Source: an uncultured Bacteroidales bacterium (GTDB taxonomy: Bacteria; Bacteroidota; Bacteroidia; Bacteroidales; P3). From it: a stretch of 64,000 bases of DNA. Position 1 is the first letter of the stretch. Every line of letters starts with the position of its first letter. The notes beneath the pieces were generated by a model. It was not told the DNA's origin, made no database searches, and saw only the letters and a list, made by a program, of their open reading frames with translations. The position numbers were made by a program, and so were the translations under genes. Positions 43,054 to 51,868 of this stretch are shown here, in pieces. The stretch lies in assembly GCA_900316055.1 (NCBI GenBank), contig ONBK01000005.1:62001-126000 (forward strand). Reading direction: 5' to 3'.

Positions 43054-43635
43054 TTATTTCTCACACTCTTCTTCTCTCATCCTCACTAAGCTGAAAAGCG
43101 AATAATTAATAATGTCCATGTATCCGCCCTCAACGCCCTCACTCACCAATGTGCGACCGTCATTGTCTTCAATCTGCTTGATGCGAAGAAGCTTCATCAG
43201 AATAAGGTCCACCATCGAACTGATGCGCATTTGACGCCAAGCCTCGCCATAGTCGTGGTTCTTATCCATCATCAAATCCAACACACGCTTCGTCTGCCCG
43301 TCGTACAACTCCATCACCTTTTCCAGTGATGCGTCAGTCAATTCTTCCTTCTTCATTCTTAATTCTTCATTCAGAATCAGCGCCATCACGGCATAATTCA
43401 CCATGGCCACAAACTCCCCACGCAGTCCGTCGCCCACGCGATTCTCGCCACTCTCCTGCACGCTGCGGATACGGTTAGCCTTGATGAATATCTGATCCGT
43501 CATCGACGGCAAACGGAGGATACGCCACGAAGTACCATAGTCGCGAGTCTTCTTCTCGAACAGCACTCGGCACTCTGCCACTTCGCGTTCCATCTCTTTT
43601 CTTGTATCGTGTTGCACAATATTATCCTTTTCCAT
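43054..43635 (-). CDS. DUF1599 protein with two tandem half-domains
   Basis: 193 residues. The two halves repeat each other: FEKKTRDYGTSWRILRLPSMTDQIFIKANRI and MDKNHDYGEAWRQMRISSMVDLILMKLLRI share DYG-x-x-W-R-x-x-R-x-x-S-M. DUF1599 folds are thought to be all-alpha nucleotide pyrophosphohydrolase-like, which is an inference. Oddity: residues about 86-98 (ILNEELRMKKEEL), between the halves, are encoded by an AATTCTTCATTC-type tandem repeat in frame. It begins the leftward run ending at rluA. Confidence 0.82.
   Translation of the reverse strand: MEKDNIVQHDTRKEMEREVAECRVLFEKKTRDYGTSWRILRLPSMTDQIFIKANRIRSVQESGENRVGDGLRGEFVAMVNYAVMALILNEELRMKKEELTDASLEKVMELYDGQTKRVLDLMMDKNHDYGEAWRQMRISSMVDLILMKLLRIKQIEDNDGRTLVSEGVEGGYMDIINYSLFSLVRMREEECEK
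43341..43376. repeat. In-frame AATGAAGAA-type repeat in DUF1599
   Basis: ATTCTTCCTTCTTCATTCTT-like units (plus strand) encode NEELRMKKEEL in the linker between the two half-domains. Confidence 0.65.
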
Positions 43636-43729
43636 AATTTGTTTAAAACGCGAAGCGTTCTTTTTTATTGTATAGAATATAAAAATTATTTCTGCACAAT
43701 ATTGATTGAGTTCCTACGTTATGTAAATC

Positions 43730-44566
43730 ATGAACTATACTCCATTTACTATCACCGTCCGCGGACGTCTGGTCACTTTCCAACGCCCCGTCGTCATGGG
43801 CATACTTAACATCACCCCCGACTCGTTCTACGATGGCGGCCGACACAATACCCCCAACGGCATGCTCGAACATGCGCGACGACTCCTCGACGAAGGAGCT
43901 GACATCATCGACATTGGTGCCGCTTCCTCGCGTCCCGGAGCGCAACTCCTGCCTCCCGAGGTAGAAGCACAGCGACTTGTCGACGCAGTCACCCTGCTGC
44001 ACCGCGAACTTCCCGAAACGCTCCTCTCTGTCGACACCTGTTACAGCCTTCCCGCCCGTCGCGCCATCGAAGCGGGTGCCGACATCGTGAATGACATCTC
44101 CGGCGGTCAGTTCGACGACGACATGCTCCGTACCGTCGCCGACCTGCAGGCTCCTTATATCCTCATGCACAACCGAGCTCTTCCCGCTGAAATGCAACAA
44201 CATACAGGCTACTCCGACATCATCGACGACCTCACCAAATATTTCTCCGAGAAACTCGACATACTCTACCGACTGGGGGTCAAGGATGTGTGGTTAGATC
44301 CCGGATTTGGATTTGCTAAAACTGTTGAAGAAAACCACGAACTGCTCCACAGACTTGACGAGCTCACCTCCCTCTTCCGCGAACCGCTACTCACCGCGCT
44401 GAGCCGCAAGAGCATGATATACAAACCTCTCGGCATCACTCCCGACGAAGCCCTTCCCGGCACCATCGCCCTCGACGCCATTGCGCTCCTTAAAGGCTCA
44501 CGCCTCCTCCGCGTCCACGACCCCAAACCTGCACTTCAAACCATACAACTCCTTTTCAATAAATAA
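43730..44566 (+). CDS. folP: Dihydropteroate synthase
   Basis: 278 residues. A TIM-barrel enzyme that joins pterin pyrophosphate with p-aminobenzoate in folate synthesis; target of sulfonamides. Motifs present: MGILNITPDSFYDGGRH, DIIDIGAASSRPGA, SVDTCY, NDISGGQFD, LDPGFGFAKT and SRKSMIY. The length is normal. It is divergent from DUF1599 and reads into cdaA with a 34-bp gap; folP-cdaA is a common pairing. Confidence 0.95.
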   Translation: MNYTPFTITVRGRLVTFQRPVVMGILNITPDSFYDGGRHNTPNGMLEHARRLLDEGADIIDIGAASSRPGAQLLPPEVEAQRLVDAVTLLHRELPETLLSVDTCYSLPARRAIEAGADIVNDISGGQFDDDMLRTVADLQAPYILMHNRALPAEMQQHTGYSDIIDDLTKYFSEKLDILYRLGVKDVWLDPGFGFAKTVEENHELLHRLDELTSLFREPLLTALSRKSMIYKPLGITPDEALPGTIALDAIALLKGSRLLRVHDPKPALQTIQLLFNK

Positions 44567-44600
44567 AAGCGAAAACCTAAAACCATAATCTACAAACTTC

Positions 44601-45383
44601 ATGTTAGGTCTCCCGTCTATCAACATCGTCGACATTATCGACATCGCCCTTGTCGCCGCACTGGTATACTACATCTACCGACTCGTCAAAGGCACAAATA
44701 TCATACTGATTTTCTGGGCGCTCATCATCCTGCTCATCATCTGGCGAGCCACCGATATGCTGGGTATGCGTCTCCTCGGAGCCATATTGAGTTCCATCGT
44801 CAGCGTCGGCCTCATCGCCCTTATTGTCATCTTCCAACCCGAGATACGGCGCTTCCTCCTCTTCGTGGGCACCAAGACCCAACTCGACGAATCCTTCTTC
44901 AAACGTATCAAATTCTGGAAACATAATATACAGGGCAACAAACAGACCGTCAACTACGAAGCCTATATCAACGCCTGCATGCACATGTCGCAGTCGAAAA
45001 CGGGAGCGTTGATTGTCTTCAAGCGTCGCAACGAGGTTGACGACCTTGTGACCACCGGCGAGCGGATCGACGCCCTTGCCTCTTCGCCCCTTATCGAGGC
45101 ACTGTTTTTCAAAAACTCGCCCCTCCACGACGGAGCTGTCATCGCCCGCGGAAACGCCATCCTCGCCGCCCGCTGCATTCTCCCCGTCACCTCGCGGCTC
45201 GATATCGACCCCAACCTCGGCCTCCGTCACCGCTCCGCCATTGGCGTCACCGAACAACTCGATGTGCTGAGTGTCATTGTCAGTGAGGAGACCGGAGCCA
45301 TCTCCTACGCCCTGGGAGGTGAGATTCATCACGACATCTCCCTCGTCGAACTCCGACAAGCGCTTGAGAAATACGAGTGCTAA
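44601..45383 (+). CDS. cdaA: Diadenylate cyclase CdaA
   Basis: 260 residues. Makes cyclic di-AMP at the membrane. Three N-terminal membrane segments (about 5-75) precede the DAC domain, with the catalytic DGA in SPLHDGAVIARG (about 177) and GLRHRSAIGVTE (about 209), both intact. Probably transcribed with folP. Confidence 0.94.
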   Translation: MLGLPSINIVDIIDIALVAALVYYIYRLVKGTNIILIFWALIILLIIWRATDMLGMRLLGAILSSIVSVGLIALIVIFQPEIRRFLLFVGTKTQLDESFFKRIKFWKHNIQGNKQTVNYEAYINACMHMSQSKTGALIVFKRRNEVDDLVTTGERIDALASSPLIEALFFKNSPLHDGAVIARGNAILAARCILPVTSRLDIDPNLGLRHRSAIGVTEQLDVLSVIVSEETGAISYALGGEIHHDISLVELRQALEKYEC

Positions 45384-45459
45384 CGGCCTCTACTTTTTGT
45401 TTTACAGATATTTTTTATCGAAAAACGATATTTTTTTTTCGTTTTTCATAAAATTTTTC

Positions 45460-45488
45460 TTGCATATTAAAAAAAATATGTATCTTTG
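45460..45488 (+). promoter_or_regulatory. Promoter of the DUF2975/HTH operon
   Basis: TTG (45460-45462), 18-bp spacer, TATCTTTG (45481-45488). The -7 element excludes translation starts before about 45495, so the ATG at 45513 is used and not the upstream TTG at 45486. Confidence 0.6.
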
Positions 45489-45512
45489 CCGTCGAAAAAC
45501 AAACCGAAAAAG

Positions 45513-46184
45513 ATGGCTAAAGTCAGCAGAATAGCAAGAATCAGAACACTTTACGCAATCCTCCTTGGGGTGGTTGCTCTATTCATTGCACTGTTTATAA
45601 TGAATGTGGTATCTGCCGCCGACCCCATCGGGGTGATGAATCTCGGGGATCAAAACAAGGACTATGGCATCGTCATCACCGACCTCCATCGGCCTGTCAA
45701 AAGCGGCCAACAAATAGCCGTCACTGGCCTGGGAGACAGTCTCTCGGCCACCGTATGTACAAGCACCTACAATGTCATCATTTCCTCCGACAACGAGCAA
45801 CTGCTGAACCCCAGCAAAGCCAACTGGTGCTTTGGCCTTCAGATATTCAGCGTTGTGGCCTTTTTTATAATGATTATTCTCACGGTCATCACACTCATTT
45901 CTTTCTATATTAATGTACGCCGCGGAAAGGTGTTCCCCAAGAAGAACATTCGCTGGCTCACCTGGGCGGGTATCCTAATGATAGCCATGTCGTTGAGTAT
46001 GGATATCTGCACATGGATTGAGCAGTCACTCGCCGCCAGCCTCCTCGCCGGGACCGAATGGGAGCCTACCACCTCGATGCCCATCCACATCGGACGCATC
46101 GTCTTCGGAGTGACCATCATCTTCATGGCGCAATTGTTCTACATCGGCCGTGAAATGCAGGAAGAACAGGAACTGACAATATAA
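45513..46184 (+). CDS. DUF2975-like membrane protein
   Basis: 223 residues from the ATG at 45513 (MAKVSRIARIRTLYAILLGVV). Four membrane segments at about 12-32, 110-137, 148-175 and 190-208, with a polar exported loop of 75 residues between the first two. The layout and the partner gene, a short XRE-type regulator directly downstream, fit the DUF2975-HTH pairs common in Bacteria. Function unknown; such pairs may regulate their own operon or sense the envelope. Confidence 0.72.
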   Translation: MAKVSRIARIRTLYAILLGVVALFIALFIMNVVSAADPIGVMNLGDQNKDYGIVITDLHRPVKSGQQIAVTGLGDSLSATVCTSTYNVIISSDNEQLLNPSKANWCFGLQIFSVVAFFIMIILTVITLISFYINVRRGKVFPKKNIRWLTWAGILMIAMSLSMDICTWIEQSLAASLLAGTEWEPTTSMPIHIGRIVFGVTIIFMAQLFYIGREMQEEQELTI

Positions 46185-46234
46185 TAAATAAGCAGTTAAA
46201 GGAAAACGTAGTTAAGAAGTTAAGTAGTAGCGGA

Positions 46235-46465
46235 ATGATTTTGGTAAATTTGGATATGATGATGGCCAAGCGGAAAATGTCGCTGACGGAATTGGCCGAG
46301 CGAGTGGACATCACCCCCGCCAACTTGTCGATTTTCAAGACCGGTAAAGCAAAAGCCGTGCGTTTCAGCACCCTTGAGCGTCTCTGCGAAGTTCTCGACT
46401 GTCAGCCTGCCGACCTATTGGAATACCGTCCCGATAACGAAATCAATAAAGAGACAAACAATTAA
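46235..46465 (+). CDS. Short HTH (Cro/CI, YozG-like) regulator
   Basis: 76 residues. The helix-turn-helix runs from about 12 to 60: KMSLTELAERVDITPANLSIFKTGKAKAVRFSTLERLCEVLDCQPADLLEY. This is the DNA-binding partner usually found beside DUF2975 genes. It is 50 bp after that gene and probably in its operon. Confidence 0.88.
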   Translation: MILVNLDMMMAKRKMSLTELAERVDITPANLSIFKTGKAKAVRFSTLERLCEVLDCQPADLLEYRPDNEINKETNN

Positions 46466-46490
46466 ACAACCCATTTAAATAAACAACAAA

Positions 46491-49400
46491 ATGAAAAAAA
46501 CCTTTTTCTTCGCCCTCCTGCTGACCTTCGTCTTCAGTGGCACCTCTTTTGCTCAGCTGCCCGGCCAGGGAGCTGCCAAAGAGAAAAAAAGCGACCTCAC
46601 CGCCCAGGTTCCCCTGGACAAGAAAATCGCCTACGGCAAACTTGACAACGGATTCACCTATTACATCCGCAACAACAAGAAGCCGGAGAACATGATTCAG
46701 TTCCGTCTGGCCACCAACGCCGGTTCCATCATGGAACGCGACGACCAGCAGGGTCTCGCCCACTTCTGCGAGCACATGGCTTTCAACGGCATCAAGGGCT
46801 ATCCCGGCAACCAGATGATCGACAAGTTGCAGAAGCACGGTGTTGAGTTCGGACGCGACATCAACGCCTATACCTCCTTCGACCAGACCGTCTACTATGT
46901 CAACATGCCCGCCAACGACCCCGAGATGGTGAAGATGGGTATGGAAATCCTCGACGGCTGGGCCGGCAACATCCTCTTCGACCAGAAAGAGATTGAGGAA
47001 GAGCGCGGTGTCATCCACGAGGAGTGGCGCGGTGGCGTTGGCCACGGCGACCGTCTCCGTAAGAAAACCTGGCCCATCATGCTCAAAGGCTCCCTCTATG
47101 CCGACCGTCTCCCCATCGGTAAAGAAGAGGTCATCATGAACTTCAAACGCCAGTCCATCGTCGACTTCTTCAACGACTGGTACCGTCCCGACCTGCAGGC
47201 CATCATCATCGTTGGCGACATGGACAACTTCGAATACAATGGCATCAAGGGTGTCAAAGGTATGGAGCAGCAGGTGAAGGATGTCTTCAGCAGCCATAAG
47301 TTCCTCGGCAAAGAGAAACTGCCCCGTCTGAGCTATTCCATCCCCGACAACAAGGAGCCCCTCGTGGCTATCGCCACCGACAAAGAGGCCACCAATACCA
47401 CCCTCGAAATCTTCTGGAAACATAAAAAAGGCGTCAACGGTACCGTCGGTGCCTACCGCACCATGCTTGTCCGCAGCCTCATCGGCATGATGATCAACGA
47501 GCGCTTCAGCGAACTCACCCAGAAGGCCACTGCTCCCATGATGTATGCTGGTGGCGGTTACGGTGGATTCCTTGGCCGCGAGATTGATGTCTTCGAAGTC
47601 AGTGCCAGCCCCAAGGACGGCCGCATCAACGAGACCGCTGAGCTCCTCCTTAAAGTCTTGAAGCAGATTGAAGACCACGGCTTCCTTGCCGCCGAACTCG
47701 ACCGTCAGAAAGAGGAACTCCTCTCCCGCTACACCAAAATGGCCAAAGAGGAGAACAAGACCCAGAGCAACAGCCTCGCCGACGAGTACACCAACCACTA
47801 TCTTGAGAACGACCCCACCCCCGGCATCCGTCAGGAATGGAAATATGCCAAGGAGTTCGTCCCCGAAGTGACCCTTGAAGAGTGCAACGCCATGCTGAAG
47901 AGCTGGATCACCGACGAGAACATCGTCTTCTACTGCACCGCTCCCGAGAAGGATGGCATCGCCGTCCCCACCGAGAAGGAAGCCATCGATATCCTCCGCA
48001 ACTACAAAAACATCAAGACCGAACCTTGGGTCGACAACTTCAACAGCGAACCCCTCTTCAACGAGGAGGTCGCCACCGTCACCCCCATCCAAACCGCCAG
48101 CAACAGCACTCTCGGCTACACCGAGTACACCTGCCCCAACGGTGTCCGCTTCGTGGTGAAGAAAACCGAACTCAAGGCTGACGAAATCCTCATCTCCTCC
48201 TACTCCCTCGGCGGCACCTCGCTCTATGGCGATGCCGACTTCTACCAGGCCGACAACGCAGCCGAGTTCATCGATGCCGGTGGTATCGGCAACTTCAGCG
48301 CCACTCAGCTCAGCAAGAAGCTCAAAGGTATGAACCTCTCCATCAGTCCCAGCATCGACGGCAGCACCCAGGGATTCAGCGGCAACTGCTCGCCCAAAGA
48401 CCTCGAAACCACCCTCCAGCTCATCAACCTCTACTACACCGCTCCCCGCAAGGACAAAGAGGCTTACGACCGCGAGATTGAGAACACCCTCCAGCAGCTG
48501 AAATTCATCCGCGACAATCCCCAGGTTGCCTTCATCGACAAATACATCAAGACCGCCTATCCCGACAGCAAACGCATCATCCAGTTCCCCTCTGAGGAGC
48601 AGGTACGCAGCCTCGATCTCGACCGCATGTACGAGATCTACAAGGAGCGTTTCTCCTTCGCCAACAACCAGACATTCTTCTTCGTCGGTAATGTGAGCGA
48701 TAACGACATCGCCATGATTGCCAAATACCTCAACCACCTGCCCACCCTTCCCGCCGTCACCAAGAACTACGCTCTCGACCGCAGCCCGAAATTCGCCAAG
48801 GGTATCGTCCACGCCGAGGCCGTAAAGGGTATCGAGAAACAGGGCATGCTCCTCATCTCCGGTCAGATGGAAGTCCCCAACAACGAACTTGACCTCCAGA
48901 CCCGTATCGCGCTCCAAGAGTTCGGTGACGCCTTGAGCATCACCACCCTCGAGATTATTCGCGAGAAGAACGGCGACGCCTACAGCCCCAGCGCCAATAT
49001 CTCCTGTAGCCCCTCCATCACCGGCAAGGGTACTGTTGCTTGGCAGTTCTACATTGGCTGCGACCCCGAGAAAGCCGAGAAGATTGAGAAAGACTGCATC
49101 AAGATTCTCAAGCAGTACATGAAGAAAGGCTGCGACGAGAAGACCCTCGGCAAAGTCCAGGAGCAGATGATTGTCCAGCACGACAAGGGTGTCCAGAACA
49201 ACAGCTACTGGCTGGGTCAAATCAAGGGCAGCTACATCTATGGCGAGAGCCGTGACGAATACATCACCGACTACAACACCTTGGTGAAAAACGTCACCCC
49301 CGAGATGATTAAGAATCTTGCCAACAAGTACATCAACCTCGACAACTACGTCTCCGTGAAGCTCCGTCCCGAAGACGGCGCCGTCGGAACCGCCGATTGA
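46491..49400 (+). CDS. M16-family zinc protease, exported
   Basis: 969 residues with signal peptide (MKKTFFFALLLTFVFSGTSFAQ). Two M16 halves: the active half has HFCEH (about 91-95, the inverted zinc motif HxxEH) with the distal Glu in ERGVIHEEW about 75 residues on; the second half (about 540-940) lacks the motif, as usual in pitrilysin-like two-domain enzymes. It probably degrades peptides in the periplasm. It follows the DUF2975/HTH pair by 25 bp but has its own strong terminator downstream. Confidence 0.9.
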   Translation: MKKTFFFALLLTFVFSGTSFAQLPGQGAAKEKKSDLTAQVPLDKKIAYGKLDNGFTYYIRNNKKPENMIQFRLATNAGSIMERDDQQGLAHFCEHMAFNGIKGYPGNQMIDKLQKHGVEFGRDINAYTSFDQTVYYVNMPANDPEMVKMGMEILDGWAGNILFDQKEIEEERGVIHEEWRGGVGHGDRLRKKTWPIMLKGSLYADRLPIGKEEVIMNFKRQSIVDFFNDWYRPDLQAIIIVGDMDNFEYNGIKGVKGMEQQVKDVFSSHKFLGKEKLPRLSYSIPDNKEPLVAIATDKEATNTTLEIFWKHKKGVNGTVGAYRTMLVRSLIGMMINERFSELTQKATAPMMYAGGGYGGFLGREIDVFEVSASPKDGRINETAELLLKVLKQIEDHGFLAAELDRQKEELLSRYTKMAKEENKTQSNSLADEYTNHYLENDPTPGIRQEWKYAKEFVPEVTLEECNAMLKSWITDENIVFYCTAPEKDGIAVPTEKEAIDILRNYKNIKTEPWVDNFNSEPLFNEEVATVTPIQTASNSTLGYTEYTCPNGVRFVVKKTELKADEILISSYSLGGTSLYGDADFYQADNAAEFIDAGGIGNFSATQLSKKLKGMNLSISPSIDGSTQGFSGNCSPKDLETTLQLINLYYTAPRKDKEAYDREIENTLQQLKFIRDNPQVAFIDKYIKTAYPDSKRIIQFPSEEQVRSLDLDRMYEIYKERFSFANNQTFFFVGNVSDNDIAMIAKYLNHLPTLPAVTKNYALDRSPKFAKGIVHAEAVKGIEKQGMLLISGQMEVPNNELDLQTRIALQEFGDALSITTLEIIREKNGDAYSPSANISCSPSITGKGTVAWQFYIGCDPEKAEKIEKDCIKILKQYMKKGCDEKTLGKVQEQMIVQHDKGVQNNSYWLGQIKGSYIYGESRDEYITDYNTLVKNVTPEMIKNLANKYINLDNYVSVKLRPEDGAVGTAD

Positions 49401-49456
49401 TGGTCTGCGTCCTTAGGGAGCAAACCCAATTCAAATTGATATTCCATATCAACAAT

Positions 49457-49499
49457 ACGCCGCCTCAGACAATAAAACGCCTGGGGCGGCGTTCTTTTA
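49457..49499 (+). terminator. Intrinsic terminator of the M16 protease gene
   Basis: ACGCCGCC-CAG pairs with CTG-GGCGGCGT (one mismatch) over a 12-nt loop, followed by TCTTTTAG. It ends 4 bp before the nnrD start codon. Confidence 0.7.
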
Positions 49500-49502
49500 G
49501 AT

Positions 49503-50333
49503 ATGAGAAATCAGGAAACTACGAAACACGACTACGGTCACGGGCTGCTGATTGCCGGTAGCTACGGAAAGATAGGCTGTGCTATCCTGGCCGCACGAGC
49601 AGCCTTGAGGAGTGGTTGCGGATTGGTGAGTGTGCATCTGCCACAGAAGTGTGTCGACCCCATGCAGGCCGCCTTCCCGGAGGCCATGGTCAGCATCGAC
49701 CCCTCCCCCACTCTCTTCACCTCCGTTCCCGACACTCTGAAACACTACAATGCTATCGCCGTGGGTCCTGGTATCGGCACCGACCCCACCACCTCCAAAG
49801 CCCTTCACGCCCTGCTTTCCTCACTCGACAATCACCATTGTCCTTTCTCTCACTCCCCTTCACTCCCTTTCACTCCTTTAATATTAGATGCCGATGCACT
49901 CAATATCCTCGCATTGCACAAGGAGTGGCTGACGATGATTCAAGGTGCCATCATTACGCCTCATGCAAGGGAGTACGAACGGCTATTCGGTTCGGAAGAG
50001 CCCGCCGAGGTGGCGAAAAAACACAAGATTATCGTTGTCAAGAAGGCCCACCGAACTCGCATCTATTCTCCTGACGGACTGATACATGAGAACACTACTG
50101 GCAACGCTGGAATGGCCACTGCTGGAAGCGGTGACGTACTGACAGGAATACTACTCGGAATGCTGGCATCCAACTATTTACACGCATCAGTATACGACAT
50201 TGTGTGCAAAGCGGTGGAGACACATGGCAAAATTGGCGATTTAGCCATCGAAAAACAATCAGAATCTAGCCTTATCGCCAGCGACCTCATAGAAAATCTT
50301 CGCAACGTATCCACCGATATTACAACCAATTAG
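49503..50333 (+). CDS. nnrD: ADP-dependent NAD(P)H-hydrate dehydratase domain, stand-alone
   Basis: 276 residues. Repairs hydrated NADH/NADPH. The ribokinase-like fold shows GHGLLIAGSYGKIGCAILAARAALRSGCGLV, AIAVGPGIGTDPTT, LDADALNIL, ITPHAREY, TTGNAGMATAGSGDVLTGIL. Oddity 1: the N-terminal NnrE epimerase domain, usually fused in Bacteroidetes, is absent, and the upstream DNA is a terminator. Oddity 2: residues about 115-126 (FSHSPSLPFTP) before LILDADALN are encoded by the same CTCACTCCCC repeat found in the sugar transferase. Confidence 0.9.
   Translation: MRNQETTKHDYGHGLLIAGSYGKIGCAILAARAALRSGCGLVSVHLPQKCVDPMQAAFPEAMVSIDPSPTLFTSVPDTLKHYNAIAVGPGIGTDPTTSKALHALLSSLDNHHCPFSHSPSLPFTPLILDADALNILALHKEWLTMIQGAIITPHAREYERLFGSEEPAEVAKKHKIIVVKKAHRTRIYSPDGLIHENTTGNAGMATAGSGDVLTGILLGMLASNYLHASVYDIVCKAVETHGKIGDLAIEKQSESSLIASDLIENLRNVSTDITTN
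49848..49880. repeat. In-frame CTCACTCCCC array in nnrD
   Basis: Three degenerate decamers encode SHSPSLPFT just before the conserved LDADALN strand. They match the unit at 22037-22076. Confidence 0.85.
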
Positions 50334-50363
50334 CATCTAACGGTAAAAATATTTCAAAAAAAA

Positions 50364-50395
50364 TTTGGTGGGTTACAAAAAAGTGTGTACTTTTG
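50364..50395 (+). promoter_or_regulatory. Promoter of tRNA-Asn
   Basis: TTTG (50364-50367), 20-bp spacer, TACTTTTG (50388-50395); full consensus match 48 bp upstream of the tRNA. Confidence 0.8.
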
Positions 50396-50442
50396 CACCC
50401 GCTTTCGAGAGAGAAACAGATTCTAAAGAGAGCAACCAACAT

Positions 50443-50516
50443 TCCTCCTTAGCTCAGTTGGTTAGAGCACCTGACTGTTAATCAGGGGGTCGAAGGTTCA
50501 AGTCCTTCAGGGGGAG
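50443..50516 (+). tRNA. tRNA-Asn (anticodon GTT)
   Basis: Complete cloverleaf: acceptor TCCTCCT/AGGGGGA, D arm GCTC..GAGC, anticodon arm CCTGA-CTGTTAA-TCAGG with anticodon GTT, T arm GAAGG-TTCAAGT-CCTTC, discriminator G. CCA is not encoded. Confidence 0.97.
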
Positions 50517-50520
50517 CAAA

Positions 50521-50551
50521 AAGAGCGCTGAAATTCAGCGCTCTTTTTTTT
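50521..50551 (+). terminator. Intrinsic terminator of tRNA-Asn
   Basis: AAGAGCGCTGAA pairs with TTCAGCGCTCTT, followed by a T8-type tract. It may also serve the convergent alcohol dehydrogenase gene. Confidence 0.85.
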
Positions 50552-50565
50552 ATTTATTGTATCTA

Positions 50566-51732
50566 TTATAAACTCTCCTTGAGAATTTCTATCACCTCGT
50601 CGCGCGTAAGGGTGCGATAGCCGACGGGCAGCAGGAGGGTAGCGTCGGCTACAGCGGGGATATTCTCCTCGGTGACACCCAACTCTCGCGAGTGCATCAC
50701 CACACCGATTTCTTTCATCCAAGCTTCGAGGCAAGAAAGGCCCTCCAGTGCCACCTGCTCGTCGCTCTTGCCCTCGGGACGGACACCCCATACATTTTTG
50801 GCAAAACGGACAAACTGATGCAGGCCGTCGTGCATCACATGGCGGTAGTAAGGCAGGCTCACCGAAGCCAGCGTCATTCCGTGGGTGGCGTCGGTGACGA
50901 GACCAATGGCGTGGCCTATCTGGTGCACCTCCCAGTCGCCGCCCTTGCCGCATTTCAGCAGGGTGTTGAGCGCCCATGTGGCAGTCCACATAATATTGGC
51001 GCGCGCCTCATAGTCGTGCGGATTCTTGGCGGCGATAAGAGTGCTGTGGATGAGCGACCGCATCAGGCCCTCATTGATATAGTCGGTGGTGCAGTCGGCC
51101 GTACCGGCGAAATACTGCTCCATCAAATGACTCATGATGTCAAAGAATCCCGCCACCATCTGGTACTGCGGCACCGTGAAGGTGAAACGAGGATTGAGGA
51201 TAGCGAACTTGGGGATGACGTCGCTGCCGAAGACGCGACCACGCTTGAAACCCGTCGAGCGACTGGTGATGACGCTTCCGGCGTTCATCTCGCTACCGGT
51301 ACCCACCATTGTTAGCACCGAACCCACAGGCACGATGCGACATTCGGGACACTCCTGACGCACCCAGTATTTCTCCCACGGATCCTCGTCGCACCAGGCG
51401 CTGACGCTGACCCCTTTTGCATAGTCAATGGTGCTTCCGCCACCAACCGCCAGAATAAGGTCGACATTGTTCTCTCGCGCCAGACGAGCCCCCTCACGCA
51501 CCTTCTCGATGGTGGGGTTGGGCATCACGCCAGAGTCCTCGACAACGGTCTTACCTGCAGATTTCAGCGCGGCGACAACAGCGTCGTAGATGCCATTCTT
51601 TTTGATGCTTCCACCGCCGTAACTGAGCATCACGACGGGACCGTAATTTTTTAGTTCATCTGCCAGATGGCTCATGGCCTCCTCACCGAAATAAAGTTTC
51701 GTGGGATTGTGGTATTTGAAATTTCCTTTCAT
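50566..51732 (-). CDS. Iron-containing alcohol dehydrogenase (BdhA/YqhD type)
   Basis: 388 residues. NAD(P)-binding GYGGGS region (VMLSYGGGSIKKNGIYD), AVGGGSTIDYAKG and metal-ligand His residues around HQIGHAIGLVTDATHGMTLASV place it in the group III alcohol dehydrogenases closest to butanol dehydrogenase BdhA and YqhD. It reduces aldehydes; the substrate is unknown. It is monocistronic and read toward tRNA-Asn. Confidence 0.9.
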   Translation of the reverse strand: MKGNFKYHNPTKLYFGEEAMSHLADELKNYGPVVMLSYGGGSIKKNGIYDAVVAALKSAGKTVVEDSGVMPNPTIEKVREGARLARENNVDLILAVGGGSTIDYAKGVSVSAWCDEDPWEKYWVRQECPECRIVPVGSVLTMVGTGSEMNAGSVITSRSTGFKRGRVFGSDVIPKFAILNPRFTFTVPQYQMVAGFFDIMSHLMEQYFAGTADCTTDYINEGLMRSLIHSTLIAAKNPHDYEARANIMWTATWALNTLLKCGKGGDWEVHQIGHAIGLVTDATHGMTLASVSLPYYRHVMHDGLHQFVRFAKNVWGVRPEGKSDEQVALEGLSCLEAWMKEIGVVMHSRELGVTEENIPAVADATLLLPVGYRTLTRDEVIEILKESL

Positions 51733-51814
51733 GGAGGGTAATGTTTTTATAGGTTATAAGTTTGTATATAACGCGAAATTAGCATTTTTATTCTTACGAT
51801 TGAAAAAAAAATTG

Positions 51815-51822
51815 TACTTTTG
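51815..51822 (+). promoter_or_regulatory. Possible -7 element for the barrel/S41 operon
   Basis: TACTTTTG matches the -7 consensus and is followed by GCA, as at other sites; no clear TTTG is found at the right distance upstream. Confidence 0.4.
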
Positions 51823-51868
51823 CAGTTCAAAATCTTACTTAAAGATTGATGCATAAAGAATTCTCAAC

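Noticed and set aside
46443..49220. Minus-strand open frame of 925 codons
   Set aside because: Exact antisense of the M16 protease gene, whose codon-biased GC content leaves the reverse frame open; its composition (Val, Glu, Gly, Leu excess) is not protein-like and no motif is seen.
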